Part shown: positions 1 to 9,905 of the stretch, piece after piece | Layout: each line of letters starts with the position of its first letter | How positions within the stretch are numbered: position 1 is the stretch's first letter | Assembly (NCBI RefSeq): GCF_034190915.1 | Contig: NW_026947484.1 | Span: forward strand, 207,216,657 to 207,280,656 | Origin: Cavia porcellus | Lineage: Eukaryota; Chordata; Mammalia; Rodentia; Caviidae | Length of the DNA stretch: 64,000 nt | Direction of reading: 5' to 3' | Position numbers and translations under genes: made by a program | The notes under the pieces: model-generated | The model's database searches: none | Seen by the model: only the letters and a program-made list of their open reading frames with translations | What the model was told of the DNA's origin: nothing

Positions 1-429
1 AATTCTTCCTCAAAAGGACCCCAGAATTCATGACATTCTTTCACTTAATTTATAGCACAATCTCACACTTCCAGTTTTGATTGCTACATAATAGAATATT
101 TTTAATGTCTTTTTCCCCCTAAATTCTAAACCAGTCTCAGATTCAATGGCACCCATTCAGTTGTCCCTAAGGTGTCCCTTTGTTTCTTACTTTAGCCTTA
201 AATTGAAGCTCCTTCAATCTGCATGTTTTTCAAAAGTTAAATAGTATTTCTACAATAACATAACTAAGGTACATTATGTCGGCCTAAATATTTGTAATCA
301 AATCTGCCTTAGCATCACTATAAATACCTACACTATTTCTGTAAGAGACAAAAATATATATTTTTAGCTTTTTCATGTGAATCAAATAAGTGCAAATTCT
401 TCTGTTTTGGTTAATCCTCAAATTGATGA
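1..429. other. Unassigned AT-rich sequence
   Basis: No gene, RNA or repeat family is recognised here. Short open frames (about 60-67 codons on the minus strand) have no recognisable protein features. The right end may already be the start of the LTR that follows, since an aatcctcaaattgatgagga-like stretch near 414-432 loosely resembles a part of that LTR family. Confidence 0.5.
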
Positions 430-860
430 GGATACCAGTCCTGAATGAGAGCAGCTCGACCCAATAGGGTGGGGGCCAGATGGCCAAATGGAGCAGAGTA
501 GAAGCCCACTAGCACATTCTTCTGTTTGTACCTCTTTCCACCTCCCTCCCTCCCTCTTTTACCTTTCCTCAGCTCCTTCTTCCTTTTTTCCATCCTTCCT
601 GGCAGCCCTCTCTTCCCTTCCTGCCTCTCTCCACCTTCCTCTCCCTCTCCTTCTCTGACTCTTTCTCCATCCTTGCCCTTCTGCCTGCCTTTTTCTATCC
701 TTCCTGTCAGTCAAAGGTGAGAATCCTCCTCAATCACATGCCCCTGCTGCCATGATGTAGCCTTAGGTCAAAGAATTGGAGCCTAATGACTTTTGAACCA
801 AAATCTCTGAAACGGCGAGCTAAAATAAAGCTTTCTTCCTTTCAAATTATTTTCTCGTGG
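430..860 (+). mobile_element. ERVL/MaLR-type solo LTR, 5' and middle part
   Basis: The right half reads like the 3' portion of a common mammalian MaLR-class LTR: a pyrimidine-rich block, a ccatgatgt motif near 752, a ctctgaaac motif near 806, and a gagctaaaataaagctttct block (polyadenylation signal AATAAA at 824) running into attttct at 850. The LTR stops abruptly at 860, where the L1 begins, and its final bases (tagtttgtcacagtgatag) reappear at 7924-7942 after the L1. The left edge is uncertain. No internal retroviral sequence or partner LTR is seen, so it is taken as a solo LTR. The same family recurs at 36,535 and, on the other strand, at 39,517-42,490. Confidence 0.6.
536..706. repeat. 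Polypyrimidine tract inside the LTR
   Basis: About 170 bases are almost purely C and T on the plus strand, built from ccttcc, ctccct and cttctc words. In this LTR family a short CT block normally precedes the ccatgatgt segment, so this looks like an expanded version of an inherited feature. Such a tract can in principle form a triplex, but nothing here shows a function. Confidence 0.8.
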
Positions 861-863
861 GGT

Positions 864-1076
864 ACTCTGGAGTTCTGGGCCTGCCAGTGCCATCCATTCC
901 AGAGGCTGGGGCAGCCAGGGGTGAGTGTCTCTGCATCATTCCCCGAGCCCAGCTAGCTTGGAACCTTCTCTCAGCTCAAGAAAGGGAATTTCACAGCTTC
1001 TTTTTGCACCCAACCAGCTCAGGGCAGGTCTTGAATCACCTGCACAGGTCTTGCTGCTCCCTGCCAGGCTTAGTGG
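864..1076 (+). repeat. L1 5' UTR monomer 1
   Basis: First of three tandem copies. Each copy begins with actctggagttctgggcctg and contains a gtgagtgtc motif, a gcccagctag motif, a caggtcttg motif and a ctgctccctg-like end. The copy is 213 bases long and starts within a few bases of the L1 insertion boundary. Monomeric 5' UTRs act as the L1 promoter in some rodent L1 families; that role here is inferred. The monomers are richer in G and C than the surrounding DNA. Confidence 0.85.
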
Positions 1077-1285
1077 ACTCTGGAGTTCTGGGCCTGACAG
1101 CACCATCTGCTCCAGAGGCTGGGTGGCCTGGGGTGAGTGTCCCCACACCATCCCCAAGCTCAGCTAGTTTGGGACACTTGTCCAGCCCTGGACAGGGAAT
1201 TTCACAGCTTCCTGTTGCACTGGACCTGCTTGGCGGGTCTTAAACAGACCTGCACAGGTCTTGCCACTCCCTGTAGGCTTTGCGG
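1077..1285 (+). repeat. L1 5' UTR monomer 2
   Basis: Second tandem copy, 209 bases, alignable to monomer 1 over its whole length with scattered substitutions. The shared landmarks are ccagaggctggg near 1112, gggaatttcacagcttcc near 1195 and acctgcacaggtcttg near 1248. Confidence 0.85.
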
Positions 1286-1470
1286 ACTCTGGAGTTCTGG
1301 GCCTGCAATGTCATCCTTTAAAGAGGCTGAGTGGCCTGGGGTGAGTGTCCCCGCACAATCCCCTGAGCCCAGCTAGTTTGGGGCCCTCGCTGGGCCCCAG
1401 ACAAAGAACTTCACAACTTCCTGCTGCACTGGACCAGCTCATCAGGTCTTGAGCCAACCTGTTCCACCCG
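1286..1470 (+). repeat. L1 5' UTR monomer 3 (incomplete)
   Basis: Third copy, starting with the same ggactctggagttctgggcc landmark at about 1284. It keeps the gtgagtgtcc and ctagtttggg motifs but diverges after about 1470, where single-copy 5' UTR leading to ORF1 begins. It therefore joins the repeat array to the linker. Confidence 0.8.
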
Positions 1471-1655
1471 CAGTGACCCTCTCTCCATCTGGGGAACTGG
1501 GCAGCCAGAGTCTCAGGAGCTGAGGGCATAGAAGAGGACTTCCAACACACCCTGGTGAAGCCTTGGAATAACACTTGAAACATAGAAATATAGGAAAATG
1601 ACAAAATGAAAGACCAAATTACAATCTCAAACCTCCAGCCCATAGCTTAGGAGCT

Positions 1656-2590
1656 ATGTACATAGAAGAAAATATATGTCATATACCTGAAATATCAGAC
1701 ATAATAGTAACTGAAATAAAGAAGCAACTCCAGGAAGCTTTAAAGGAATTCAAACTAGAAATAATCTCCCAGGTAAAAGAAATGAAAGTGATGCTGAACA
1801 TATCTAAAGAAGACACAGTTAAAAAATTGGAGGAACTAAACAAAAAGGTTGTATACCTGGATGAACAATATAAGAAACAAACAGAATACATAAAGCAGAT
1901 GCAAAAAGATATATAGGAAATCAAAATTTCCATTGAAAGCTGTGAACACCACCTCAATGAAAGTCAAGATAGAATTTTAGACCTCAAAAACAAGATGGCA
2001 GCTAGTGATCAGGAAAGGAAAGATCTTTTAAAAATAACATGAAATCAGGAAATAACAATTCAACAGTTACAACATGATGCAAAGAAAAATAACATAAGAT
2101 TGATAGGGATAAATGCAAAAGAAAGGGACAACATAAAGGATGTCAAGGGGATATTTAGAGAAGTAATAGCAGAAAATTTTCTAAACATGAAACTGGAAAC
2201 TGACATCAGGATCAGTGAAGCATACAGAATTCCAAATAGCCATAACCAAAATAAAACTGTACGCAGACATATAACAATCACTTCCCGAGTAGTCCAACAA
2301 AACAATAGAATATTAAAAGCTGTAAGAGACAAAAGACAGATCACAAATAAAGGAAAACCTGTCAGAATCACAGCAGACTTCTCAGGACAAAAATAAAGTC
2401 AAGAAGAGCATAGAGTGAAGTATTTCAGATCCTAAAAGAAAATGACTTCCAACCTACACTAATGTACCCTGAAAAACTGTCCTTCGAAATCAATGGGGAA
2501 AAAAGGTACTTCCATGACTATGATCAGATGAAGAACTTCATGATCACCAAGCCAACTCTGCAAAGAATACTAAAAGACAGTTTAGATACA
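1656..2590 (+). pseudogene. L1 ORF1 relic (ORF1p, RNA-binding chaperone)
   Basis: ORF1p coats L1 RNA as a trimer through an N-terminal coiled coil, followed by an RRM and a C-terminal domain. Here the first open segment (1656-1913, about 86 codons) is rich in K, E, L and I with heptad-like spacing, as expected for the coiled coil. It ends in a TAG at 1914. A second segment (2100-2393) matches the RRM and C-terminal domain, with NIRLIGI, an AYRIP-like motif, ITNKGKPVRITADF-like residues, then LMYPEKLSF-like residues downstream in another frame. Stops near 1914, 2041 and 2394 and later frame changes make it non-functional. The start at 1656 is the first methionine that opens the coiled-coil frame; the true ancestral start may lie upstream. 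It is followed by a short spacer and ORF2. Confidence 0.85.
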
Positions 2591-2669
2591 CTTAAAAAAA
2601 AAAAAACACTGAGCAAAGCAGACAATTAAACAGAACAGAAAGATAAAGATGCAACAGAAGAAAGACAAA

Positions 2670-5600
2670 ATGTCCACAATAAACCAACATATCACCATTA
2701 ATGTAAATGATCTTAATGCACCAATTAAAAGAAACAGACTGGCAGAATGGATCAAGAAACAAAATTCAACCATGTCATGCCTACAAGAAACCTATCTAAC
2801 CCAAAAGGATACTCACAGACTGAAAGTCAAAGGATGGAAGACAATATTTCGTGTAACAGGACTCCCCCCAAAAAAGTGGGGGTAGCTATTCTGTTTGCAT
2901 ACAATGTGAACTTCAAACCAGTAATGATCAGAAGAGATAAAGAAGGTCATTACATAGTAGTTAAGGGAAAACTTCAAGAGGACAAGATAACAATCTTAAA
3001 TATATGTGTACCAAATTCTAGAGCACCCAGTTAAATAAAACAAGTATTAACAAAAATGAAAAACCAAATTAGCAGTTACACAATTACAACAGGAGACCTT
3101 AACACACAATTGACACCAGGGACAGATCAACCAATCAGAATATCAGCAAAGAAATAACAGAACTGAATCAGACCCGTGAACAAATGGACTTGATAGACGT
3201 ATAAGGAGTGTTCCATCCAACAACATCAGAATACACATTCTTCTCAGCAGTACATGGGTCATTCTCTAAAATAGATCACATGTTTGCTCACAGAACATAT
3301 TTAAATAAATGGAAAATAGTTTAAATTATCCCTTGCATGTCATCGGACCATAGTAGCATGAAATTAGAAATTAACGGTAAAAGATACTGCAAAATCCCAC
3401 AAACACATGGAAACTGAGTAACACACTGTTGAGTAATCAGTGAGCCACAGGGGAAATTAAAGAAGAAATTAAACAATACCTACAAGAAAACAAAAATACA
3501 AATACAACTTACCAGAATCTGTTGGATGCAATGAAAGCTGTCCTCAGAGGAAAATTTATTGCACTGAGTTCCCATATCAGGAAAACAAAATGAATATAAA
3601 TAAACGACCTAATGTTACACGTCCATCATCTAGAAAAAGAAGAGCAAGTTAAGCCCAAAGCAAAAAGAAGGGAGGAAATTATAAAAATCAGAGCACTGGC
3701 TGGGTATTTACCTCAGCAGCATAACTCAAGTGCATGGTCGTGAGTTTGATCACCGGTACGAATTAAAGAAAAGAAAAATCAGGGAATAAATTAATGCAAT
3801 AGAGACTAAGAAAATAATCCAGAGTATCAATGAATCAAACAGTTGGTTCTTTAAAATAATAAATAAAATTTATAAGCTCCTAGCCAACCTTATGAAAAAA
3901 GGAAGAAAAAGCTCAAATTCATGCAATAAAGAATGAAAAAGGTAAAATCACTACAAACTCTGTAGAAATACAGAAGATCATCAAAACCTATTTTGAAACC
4001 CTCTACTCTCAAAGGTTTAATAACATAGAAGACATAGAAAGATTCCTAGAAACATATGAAGTACCAAAGTTAGGTTAAGAAGATGTAAAACTGCAGAATA
4101 TTCCAATCTCTATTAATGAAATTGAAAATGTAATTAAGTCCTTACCTACAAAAAAGAGCCCATGCCTAGACAGATTCACTGCAGAATTCTACAAGAAATA
4201 TAAAGAAGATTTAATGCCGACACTCCTTAAACTCTTCAATAAAATTGAAAGGGGAAGCAATCTTTCCTACGTCGTTCCTGGAGGTAAATATTTCTCTACT
4301 ACCAAAACCTGAGAAAGAAACAACTACAAAAGAGAACTACAGGCCAGGCAAATCTCCCTAATGAACACAGATGCAAAAATCCTCATTAAAATACTGGCAA
4401 ATAGAATGCAGCAAATCATTAAGAAGATTATACACCAATCTGATCAAGTGGGATTGATCCCAGACATGCAGGGTTGGTTCAACATACATAAATCAATAAA
4501 GTAATCCACCATATCAATAAAACCACAAGTAAGAACCACATCATCATTTCTATAGATGCAGGAAAAGCTTTTGATAAGGTCCGACATTCTTTTATGATCA
4601 GAAAATTGGAATAAATTACATAAAATTGGAATAAATGGTGTTTACCTCAATATAGTAAAGGCCATCTATGACAAACCTACAGCTAGTATCATACTAAATG
4701 GCCGAAAATTGAAGGCCTTTACATTAAAATCATGCAAAAGACCAGGACGTCCCTTATCACCACTCCTATTTAATATAGTGCTGGAAATACTAGCCAGAGC
4801 AATTAGACAAGGGGTAAAGATAGGAAAATAAGAACTTAAAATAACATTATTTGAGGATGACATGTTGCTCTACATAGAAGACCCCAAAACTCAATTGAAA
4901 GACTCTTAACTATAATAAAAAAATTCAGCAATGTAGCTGTATACAAAATCAATGCTCAAAAGTAAGTATCATTTCTATACACTAACAACAAAATCACAGA
5001 GAAAGAAATAAGAGAAGCCACACCCTTCACACTAGCAAATAAAAAAAATGAAATATTTAAGAATTATTCTCATGAAAGAAGTGGAAGATCTATATAAAGA
5101 AAATTATAATATACTGGAAAAAGAAATTGAAGAGGATCTCTGAAAATGGAAAGACATCCCTTGCTCATATATACAAATAATAAATATTGTGAAAATGGCC
5201 ATTCTTCCAAAACTGTTATACAGATTCAGTATAGTCCAAATAAAAATACCATCAACATACCTCATAGATCTAGAGAAATCACTCCTGAAATTCATGTGGA
5301 ATGAGTCTAAGCAGCAAAAGCAAGGCAGGAGGCATCACAATCCCTGACTTGAAATTATACTACTTGAAAGCAACTGTAGTAAAATCAATATGGTCCTTGA
5401 ATAAAAACAGAGCCAAAGATCTATGTAATAGTTTAGAAGATGCAACCACAACTACAAACACACTCAACCACCTTAGCTTTGATAAAGGGGTCAAATATGT
5501 TCACTGGAAGAACCATAGTCTCTTTAATAAAGTGTTTAAAAACTGGCTCTCCATAAGCCAAAAACTAAAGCTAGAGACATGCCTATCACCATGCACTAAA

Positions 5601-6531
5601 TTAAAATCTAAATGGATCAAAGATCTGAATATTAAAACAGAAACAATAAATCTATTGGAAGACAAATTGGGTAAAAACTTTGAAAACCTAAGGATAGATA
5701 GAGAATTGAGGAGCAGAACTCAAATCTCACAGGAAATACTTCCCAGAATCAATAACTGGGATCATGTCTTATTAAAAAGTTTCTGAATATTAAAAGAAAT
5801 CTCCAGCATAGTGAAAACAAGACCCACAAAGTGGGAAAAAATCTCAGTGAACTGTTGCTCAGACAAAGAATTCTTTCTAAAACATAGAATTTTAAAAAAT
5901 CAGACCCCCCAAATTCAAGGATCCAATCCACAAATTGGCATCTGAGATGAATACACAATTCTCAGATGAAGAAATAAAAATGGCAAATAAATACATGAAA
6001 AAATGTTCATCATCATTACTCATTAGAGAAATGCAAATTAAAACCACACTGAGATTCCATCTCACTCCAGAAAGATTGACCAGCATCAAGAAAACTAAAA
6101 CAACAAATGCTGGAGAGGCTGTGGGTAAAAAGGAACTCTCTTGCACTGCTGGTTGGAGTGTAGACTGGTGCGACCATTGTGGAGGTCCATCTGGAGATTT
6201 CTCAGAAAGCTTGGATTGGAAGTCCCATTTGTTCCAGCTATTCCACTTCTAGGCATATTCCCAGAATAACTGAAAGGATCATACCACAGTGATATATATG
6301 TGCACCCATGCTTATAGCAGCACAATTTGTAATAGACAGATCTTGGAAACAACTAAATGTGCATCAACTGAGGAATGGATAAGAAAGCTGTGGTATTTTT
6401 ATGCAATGTACTACTCAACTATAAAGAATGATCACATTGTGGTATTTATACATAAATGGGTGCAGCTTGAGACCATACTCATAAGTGAAATAAATCAACT
6501 CACTTGTATAAATACCGAATTGTTTCCCTAG
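2670..6531 (+). pseudogene. L1 ORF2 relic (endonuclease + reverse transcriptase)
   Basis: ORF2p nicks target DNA and copies L1 RNA at the nick. Domain order can be followed through the broken frames. The APE-type endonuclease starts at 2670 (NDLNAPIKR, then QETYL, then a G-D-L-N motif near 3099 and an S-D-H-S motif near 3343). The reverse transcriptase covers roughly 4130-4900, with the catalytic motif reading F-E-D-D at 4850-4861 where F-A-D-D is usual; both aspartates remain. The C-terminal region follows (open segment 5301-5786, then 5935-6252 in a shifted frame), including C-W-R-G-C of the zinc-knuckle at 6108-6122, directly followed by a TAA. The last segment (6289-6531) ends the protein with the usual WVQLETILISEI-like residues. 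Stops near 2883 and 3033 already truncate the endonuclease. An ID SINE lies at 3692-3773. Confidence 0.9.
3692..3773 (+). mobile_element. ID-type SINE nested in L1 ORF2
   Basis: A diverged tRNA-derived ID element: ggctgggtatttacctcagcagca is the A-box side and gtgagtttgatcaccggtac the B-box side, followed by a short A-rich tail. It is flanked by the 9-base direct repeat aaaaatcag (3683-3691 and 3774-3782), a clean target-site duplication. On both sides the L1 ORF2 reading continues, which fixes the insertion limits. Confidence 0.85.
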
Positions 6532-7891
6532 TGTGAGAAATGATAACAGTACATAAAAGTACATAGTAATCATGACTCCCCATTATATTGCTTTGAAGCC
6601 TTATAATGTTTTCTTTCTTTAATTGGAATGGTTCTTTTCTGGGTTGTTTGATTTTTTCTGTGATGATATGAACAGGTATTTTATAGAAAACAAGACATCA
6701 TAATAGCTAGTGCTGATTTAATACCATCTTGTTTTAAAGTCCCATAAAGCTTTTGTTCTTCTGTCTCCATTGGTCTTATCATGTTGTATCTTATTGGATT
6801 TTATTATATGTGATAGTACAAATAAAAACTTTTATAGAGAAGGTGATAAGATGGAAACCATTGTTCATTTTCTGTTAGTTGGCTCTAAATAACCTGTAAT
6901 ATTTTCATTCTCTTGAATGTTTTATGTTGTCTTGATACATTTTATGCTATAGTTTATGAAGTTATACTCATATATTTCAAAGAAAGAGACCCTATGGTAA
7001 CTACTGTTGTGTCGGGTGATCTTGTTGTGAAACATTATGTTGCCAAAACTGTTCTGTTTTGACCTGTGCTGTTTTGTTGTAATGTCTTATTTTATCTCAC
7101 TCTCCTTTTTTATTTTTTAATTAAGGAAAAAATAAAAAATAGCAGGATATATTATAGTAAACATTTTGATTTCCTATTAACTTTATTTGAAGCCCTGTAT
7201 TGCTGTCACCATCTTGTTTTGACTGATTTTACTCTATTCTGTTTTTCTTGATAGTATCAAGTTTGAGGGTATAGGCAACTACTTTGAATACAATAAGATT
7301 CACTATGATGCCCATTCTGGTTTGACTCATCTTCTTTTGAAGTCCTGTAATGTCTCCAAAGTTTCATTTTGTTGGTATTGTTCTGTACTGTTTTGTTCAA
7401 TTTTATTATTACTGATGATTTTGGCTATTCTTTTTGATAGCCAAAGAGGCATTATGGTAACCATTGTTGATCACCTTGTATTCTGTTTTACATCATGTAC
7501 TATGTCCATCCTTTTGATTTGACTGATTCAGTTTTGTTTTGTCACATTTGGTTTTATTCTCTTCCAAAAAAAGTAATAAGAACTGTGGGAGTAATGGAAC
7601 ACAAAATGTGTAATTGTTATTTTAAAAAAGAAAGGAAAAGAATTGCTCTAAAGGATATAACTGCTTGTATATTTAAGTGTATAAGATAGATAGCCATATT
7701 TCTGAGGTTTTGCTGGATCTTTGAACAGAACTGTTTTCAGTCTCATTGAGTGACCATTTTGTATGCTTTAATTTTGTAACTTGAACAACTATTTCTAAGA
7801 TGACAATATGTAATTTATTAATTAGTGATTTCTTACTCTTTATTTTTTTTTGAAATTCTGTATTACTTGTACCTTTTTCTGTTTTTTTTCC
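6532..7891 (+). repeat. L1 copy 1 3' UTR made of degenerate ~150-bp units
   Basis: After the ORF2 stop, about 1.36 kb of TG- and T-rich DNA follows. A repeated pattern can be seen: a purine-rich start (gaaaagagac/aagattcac), then atggtaaccattgttga-like bases, then tttgaagtcctgtaatg-like bases, then a TG-rich tail. The tttgaag-type landmark falls near 6592, 6732, 6887, 7028, 7185, 7335 and 7488, spacings of about 140-157 bases. The same pattern occurs in the second L1 and in the HAL1-like element. Bases after about 7600 are single-copy 3' UTR leading to the A tail. Confidence 0.7.
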
Positions 7892-7908
7892 TTTTTCTTT
7901 TTAAAAAA

Positions 7909-7957
7909 AATATTTTCTTGGATAGTTTGTCACAGTGATAGAAAACGGGATTGTCCC
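7909..7957 (+). mobile_element. 3' end of the LTR split by L1 copy 1
   Basis: Right after the L1 A tail comes tattttcttgg (target-site repeat), then tagtttgtcacagtgatag and aaaacggga. That is the standard end of the MaLR-type LTR whose left part stops at 860. Removing 861-7908 would leave a normally ordered LTR 3' end. Confidence 0.75.
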
Positions 7958-7964
7958 TTCTACG

Positions 7965-8047
7965 TGCAGTAATATGATCACTTGCTTCTTCTCAGTTGAA
8001 TGAAACTTCTCTATTGTGAGTTCAATTCCTGGTACCAAAAAAAAATT
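7965..8047 (+). mobile_element. ID-type SINE, diverged
   Basis: The 3' half, gtgagttcaattcctggtacc (about 8016-8036) plus an A run, is a typical ID B-box and tail. The 5' half is heavily diverged. It sits almost directly behind the LTR end. Confidence 0.6.
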
Positions 8048-9699
8048 ATATGAATTTCAAGATGCAAATACATGAGACAATAATTTCCATGAACCCTTGT
8101 GATGAGGCATATGTTATTGGTGCCAGCCATAGCTATTTGTGCCTGTCTGTTACTTGAACTGTATACTTTTATCTAGCTAATCTAATTAGCCCTCTTCAAA
8201 TCTTTAACTAGACTACCTTCTTTTCTCTCTTAAGTTCCATTACCCAATTTAACTTTTTAAGTCATTAGATGAGCTAGGAGATTGATAATAACATGATGCA
8301 GTAGTAAATTTGGGCACCTAAATCCCAGCCCCAGCAGGGTCTCTGAGTTTCCTCTCTCACCAAGATCTCAAAAGCTCTTAGAGCAAATAGCCAAGATACA
8401 GGAAGCAGTCTTCCACAACTTGTCTTGCAAAATCTGGACACCATTCTGGGAATTGCTGTTTTGTATAGGAATCAGAATCCACTGAAACTCCTGTGCCATC
8501 TGTGCACTGATGAAAGAAATATCCATGACTGTATCAATCTTACCATAGCTGCTAACATCATTAGTAAAGAGTACAGAAATCCCAGCTAGTTCAATGCAGA
8601 ATAACTGTTAAACACATGATCCTGGGTCCCTAGGGGGAATCTCTAACACTCACTGAAAAGACTGGATGCATATTTTTTCAGAATTCTTTCTGATGTGCAT
8701 GCAATTGTTAAAAATATTCAGACCGCAAACTGAGAATTTCGTCAGATTGCCAGTTCTTTCCTCACCCTACTCTTCCCAGAAGGTTGCTTCAGTCCAAACA
8801 TCTGGAATTAGAATTGCTTCTGTGCCAGTCTCAGATGTTGGGTTTAATTATGTGCTCAACATTAGGAGACACTGTTTTCATCTTATTCCTAGATATACAT
8901 CTTTGTAAGTGACTAGTCACTATGAACTTACTATTTCTATTGGTCTGAAAGTTTGCATACTACATTAGTAAGTCCTTCATTGTCATGAGAATGGATAAAA
9001 CACCTATACCTAAACATGACTGGGGACCATCTTGCACCTTACAATGACACTTATTCCATCAATAATAATACCAAAAGGTAGGTTTTTTTCTCTTAAACCA
9101 TGGAACATACTATCAAACACTCACAATTGCCATGTCATACCCTGTGAAACAGGTATCTTGTGAGATCCTGCTGGGCATTTCTCATGAGAGTCCAATTTTC
9201 CCTTACATGATCCTGCTTTTATTTTATTCTAAAAACGTTAACTTTTTCTACCTTATTCTGACATATTTACAGGTTTATTTGATTGGAGTGTTTTTCCCCT
9301 ATTGCAGTAACATTTATTCAGAAAAATACCTCTCATTTCTATCTCTGGCTTATTTTTGTTCGACAGTGACATCACTTAAACATTACTTGTAATATCAAAA
9401 TCAATAAAAAACTAATACAAAAGTCAAGAACATTAAAACTTTAATGTTTATTAAGGATAAGAGAAAAAATTTGTTTTATGAATGTGTAGCATAAGATTAT
9501 GCTTAGGAGGTAAAACAAGTGAACTGTAGCTACTTCTATTCAATAACAATCATTGAATTCCTATTATTAAAGGGAAATGAGGTAAAAAAGAGCATAGTAG
9601 GAATTAATTTATGCAAAGTCTAAAAATATTCAAAATTATCTATATTCTATATGACATACATAAGTTAATATGGATTAAAAGTATATTACATCAAATCTA
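8048..9699. other. Unassigned sequence
   Basis: No known gene or repeat family is recognised. A slightly GC-richer stretch lies at about 8,290-8,650 and has no open frame with convincing protein features. Open frames of 80 and 86 codons (8,666-8,908 and 9,132-9,392, plus strand) show no recognisable domains. Confidence 0.5.
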
Positions 9700-9905
9700 T
9701 CTGAGGAGAAAATGACGGGAATGTTTGAATAGGGAGATGAAGAAGGGTCTAAGTTGCATCAATACATTTTTTATCACTGCAAAAATAAAATGTAAATAGA
9801 ACCCAAGGTTAACATTTCCTAAATCTGGGTGTCAGGCACATGGGAATTTATTACACTGTTCTTTGCATGTTTTATATATTTCAAGCATTTCAAAATAAAT
9901 CAAAC
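9700..9905 (+). mobile_element. Old L1M/HAL1 3' end relic
   Basis: The stretch taaatctgggtgtcaggcac (near 9,820) followed by tgggaatttattacactgtt and a tttcaaaataaatcaaa end resembles the 3' ends of ancient L1M/HAL1 elements. It is heavily diverged and its left edge is uncertain. Confidence 0.5.

Larger units (their letters stand above)
861..7908 (+). mobile_element. LINE-1, nearly full-length, inactive (L1 copy 1)
   Basis: In order: tandem 5' UTR monomers (864-~1470), a linker, ORF1 (from 1656), ORF2 (from about 2670 to 6531), a long 3' UTR (6532-~7890) and an A-rich tail (about 7892-7908). The boundaries come from the insertion site. Sequence just before the element (attattttctcgtgg, ending at 860) is matched after the A tail by tattttcttgg, a diverged target-site duplication, and the host LTR continues on both sides. 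Total length is about 7.05 kb, the normal size for a mammalian L1. Both reading frames carry several stops and frameshifts, so the copy cannot move by itself. An ID SINE has inserted in ORF2, so the L1 is older than that SINE and younger than the LTR it split. Confidence 0.9.

Noticed and set aside
857..1243. 128-codon open frame
   Set aside because: It lies across the L1 5' UTR monomers; the protein simply repeats with the DNA units.
1311..1643. 110-codon minus-strand open frame
   Set aside because: Antisense to the L1 5' UTR and ORF1 linker; no known domain.
6532..7891. CRISPR-like array
   Set aside because: The repeats are degenerate, about 150 bases long, without short identical repeats and unique spacers, and lie in a mammalian L1 3' UTR.
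8290..8650. Possible retrocopy in a GC-richer stretch
   Set aside because: A loosely protein-like plus-strand reading exists but has stops, no recognisable parent, no A tail and no flanking repeats.
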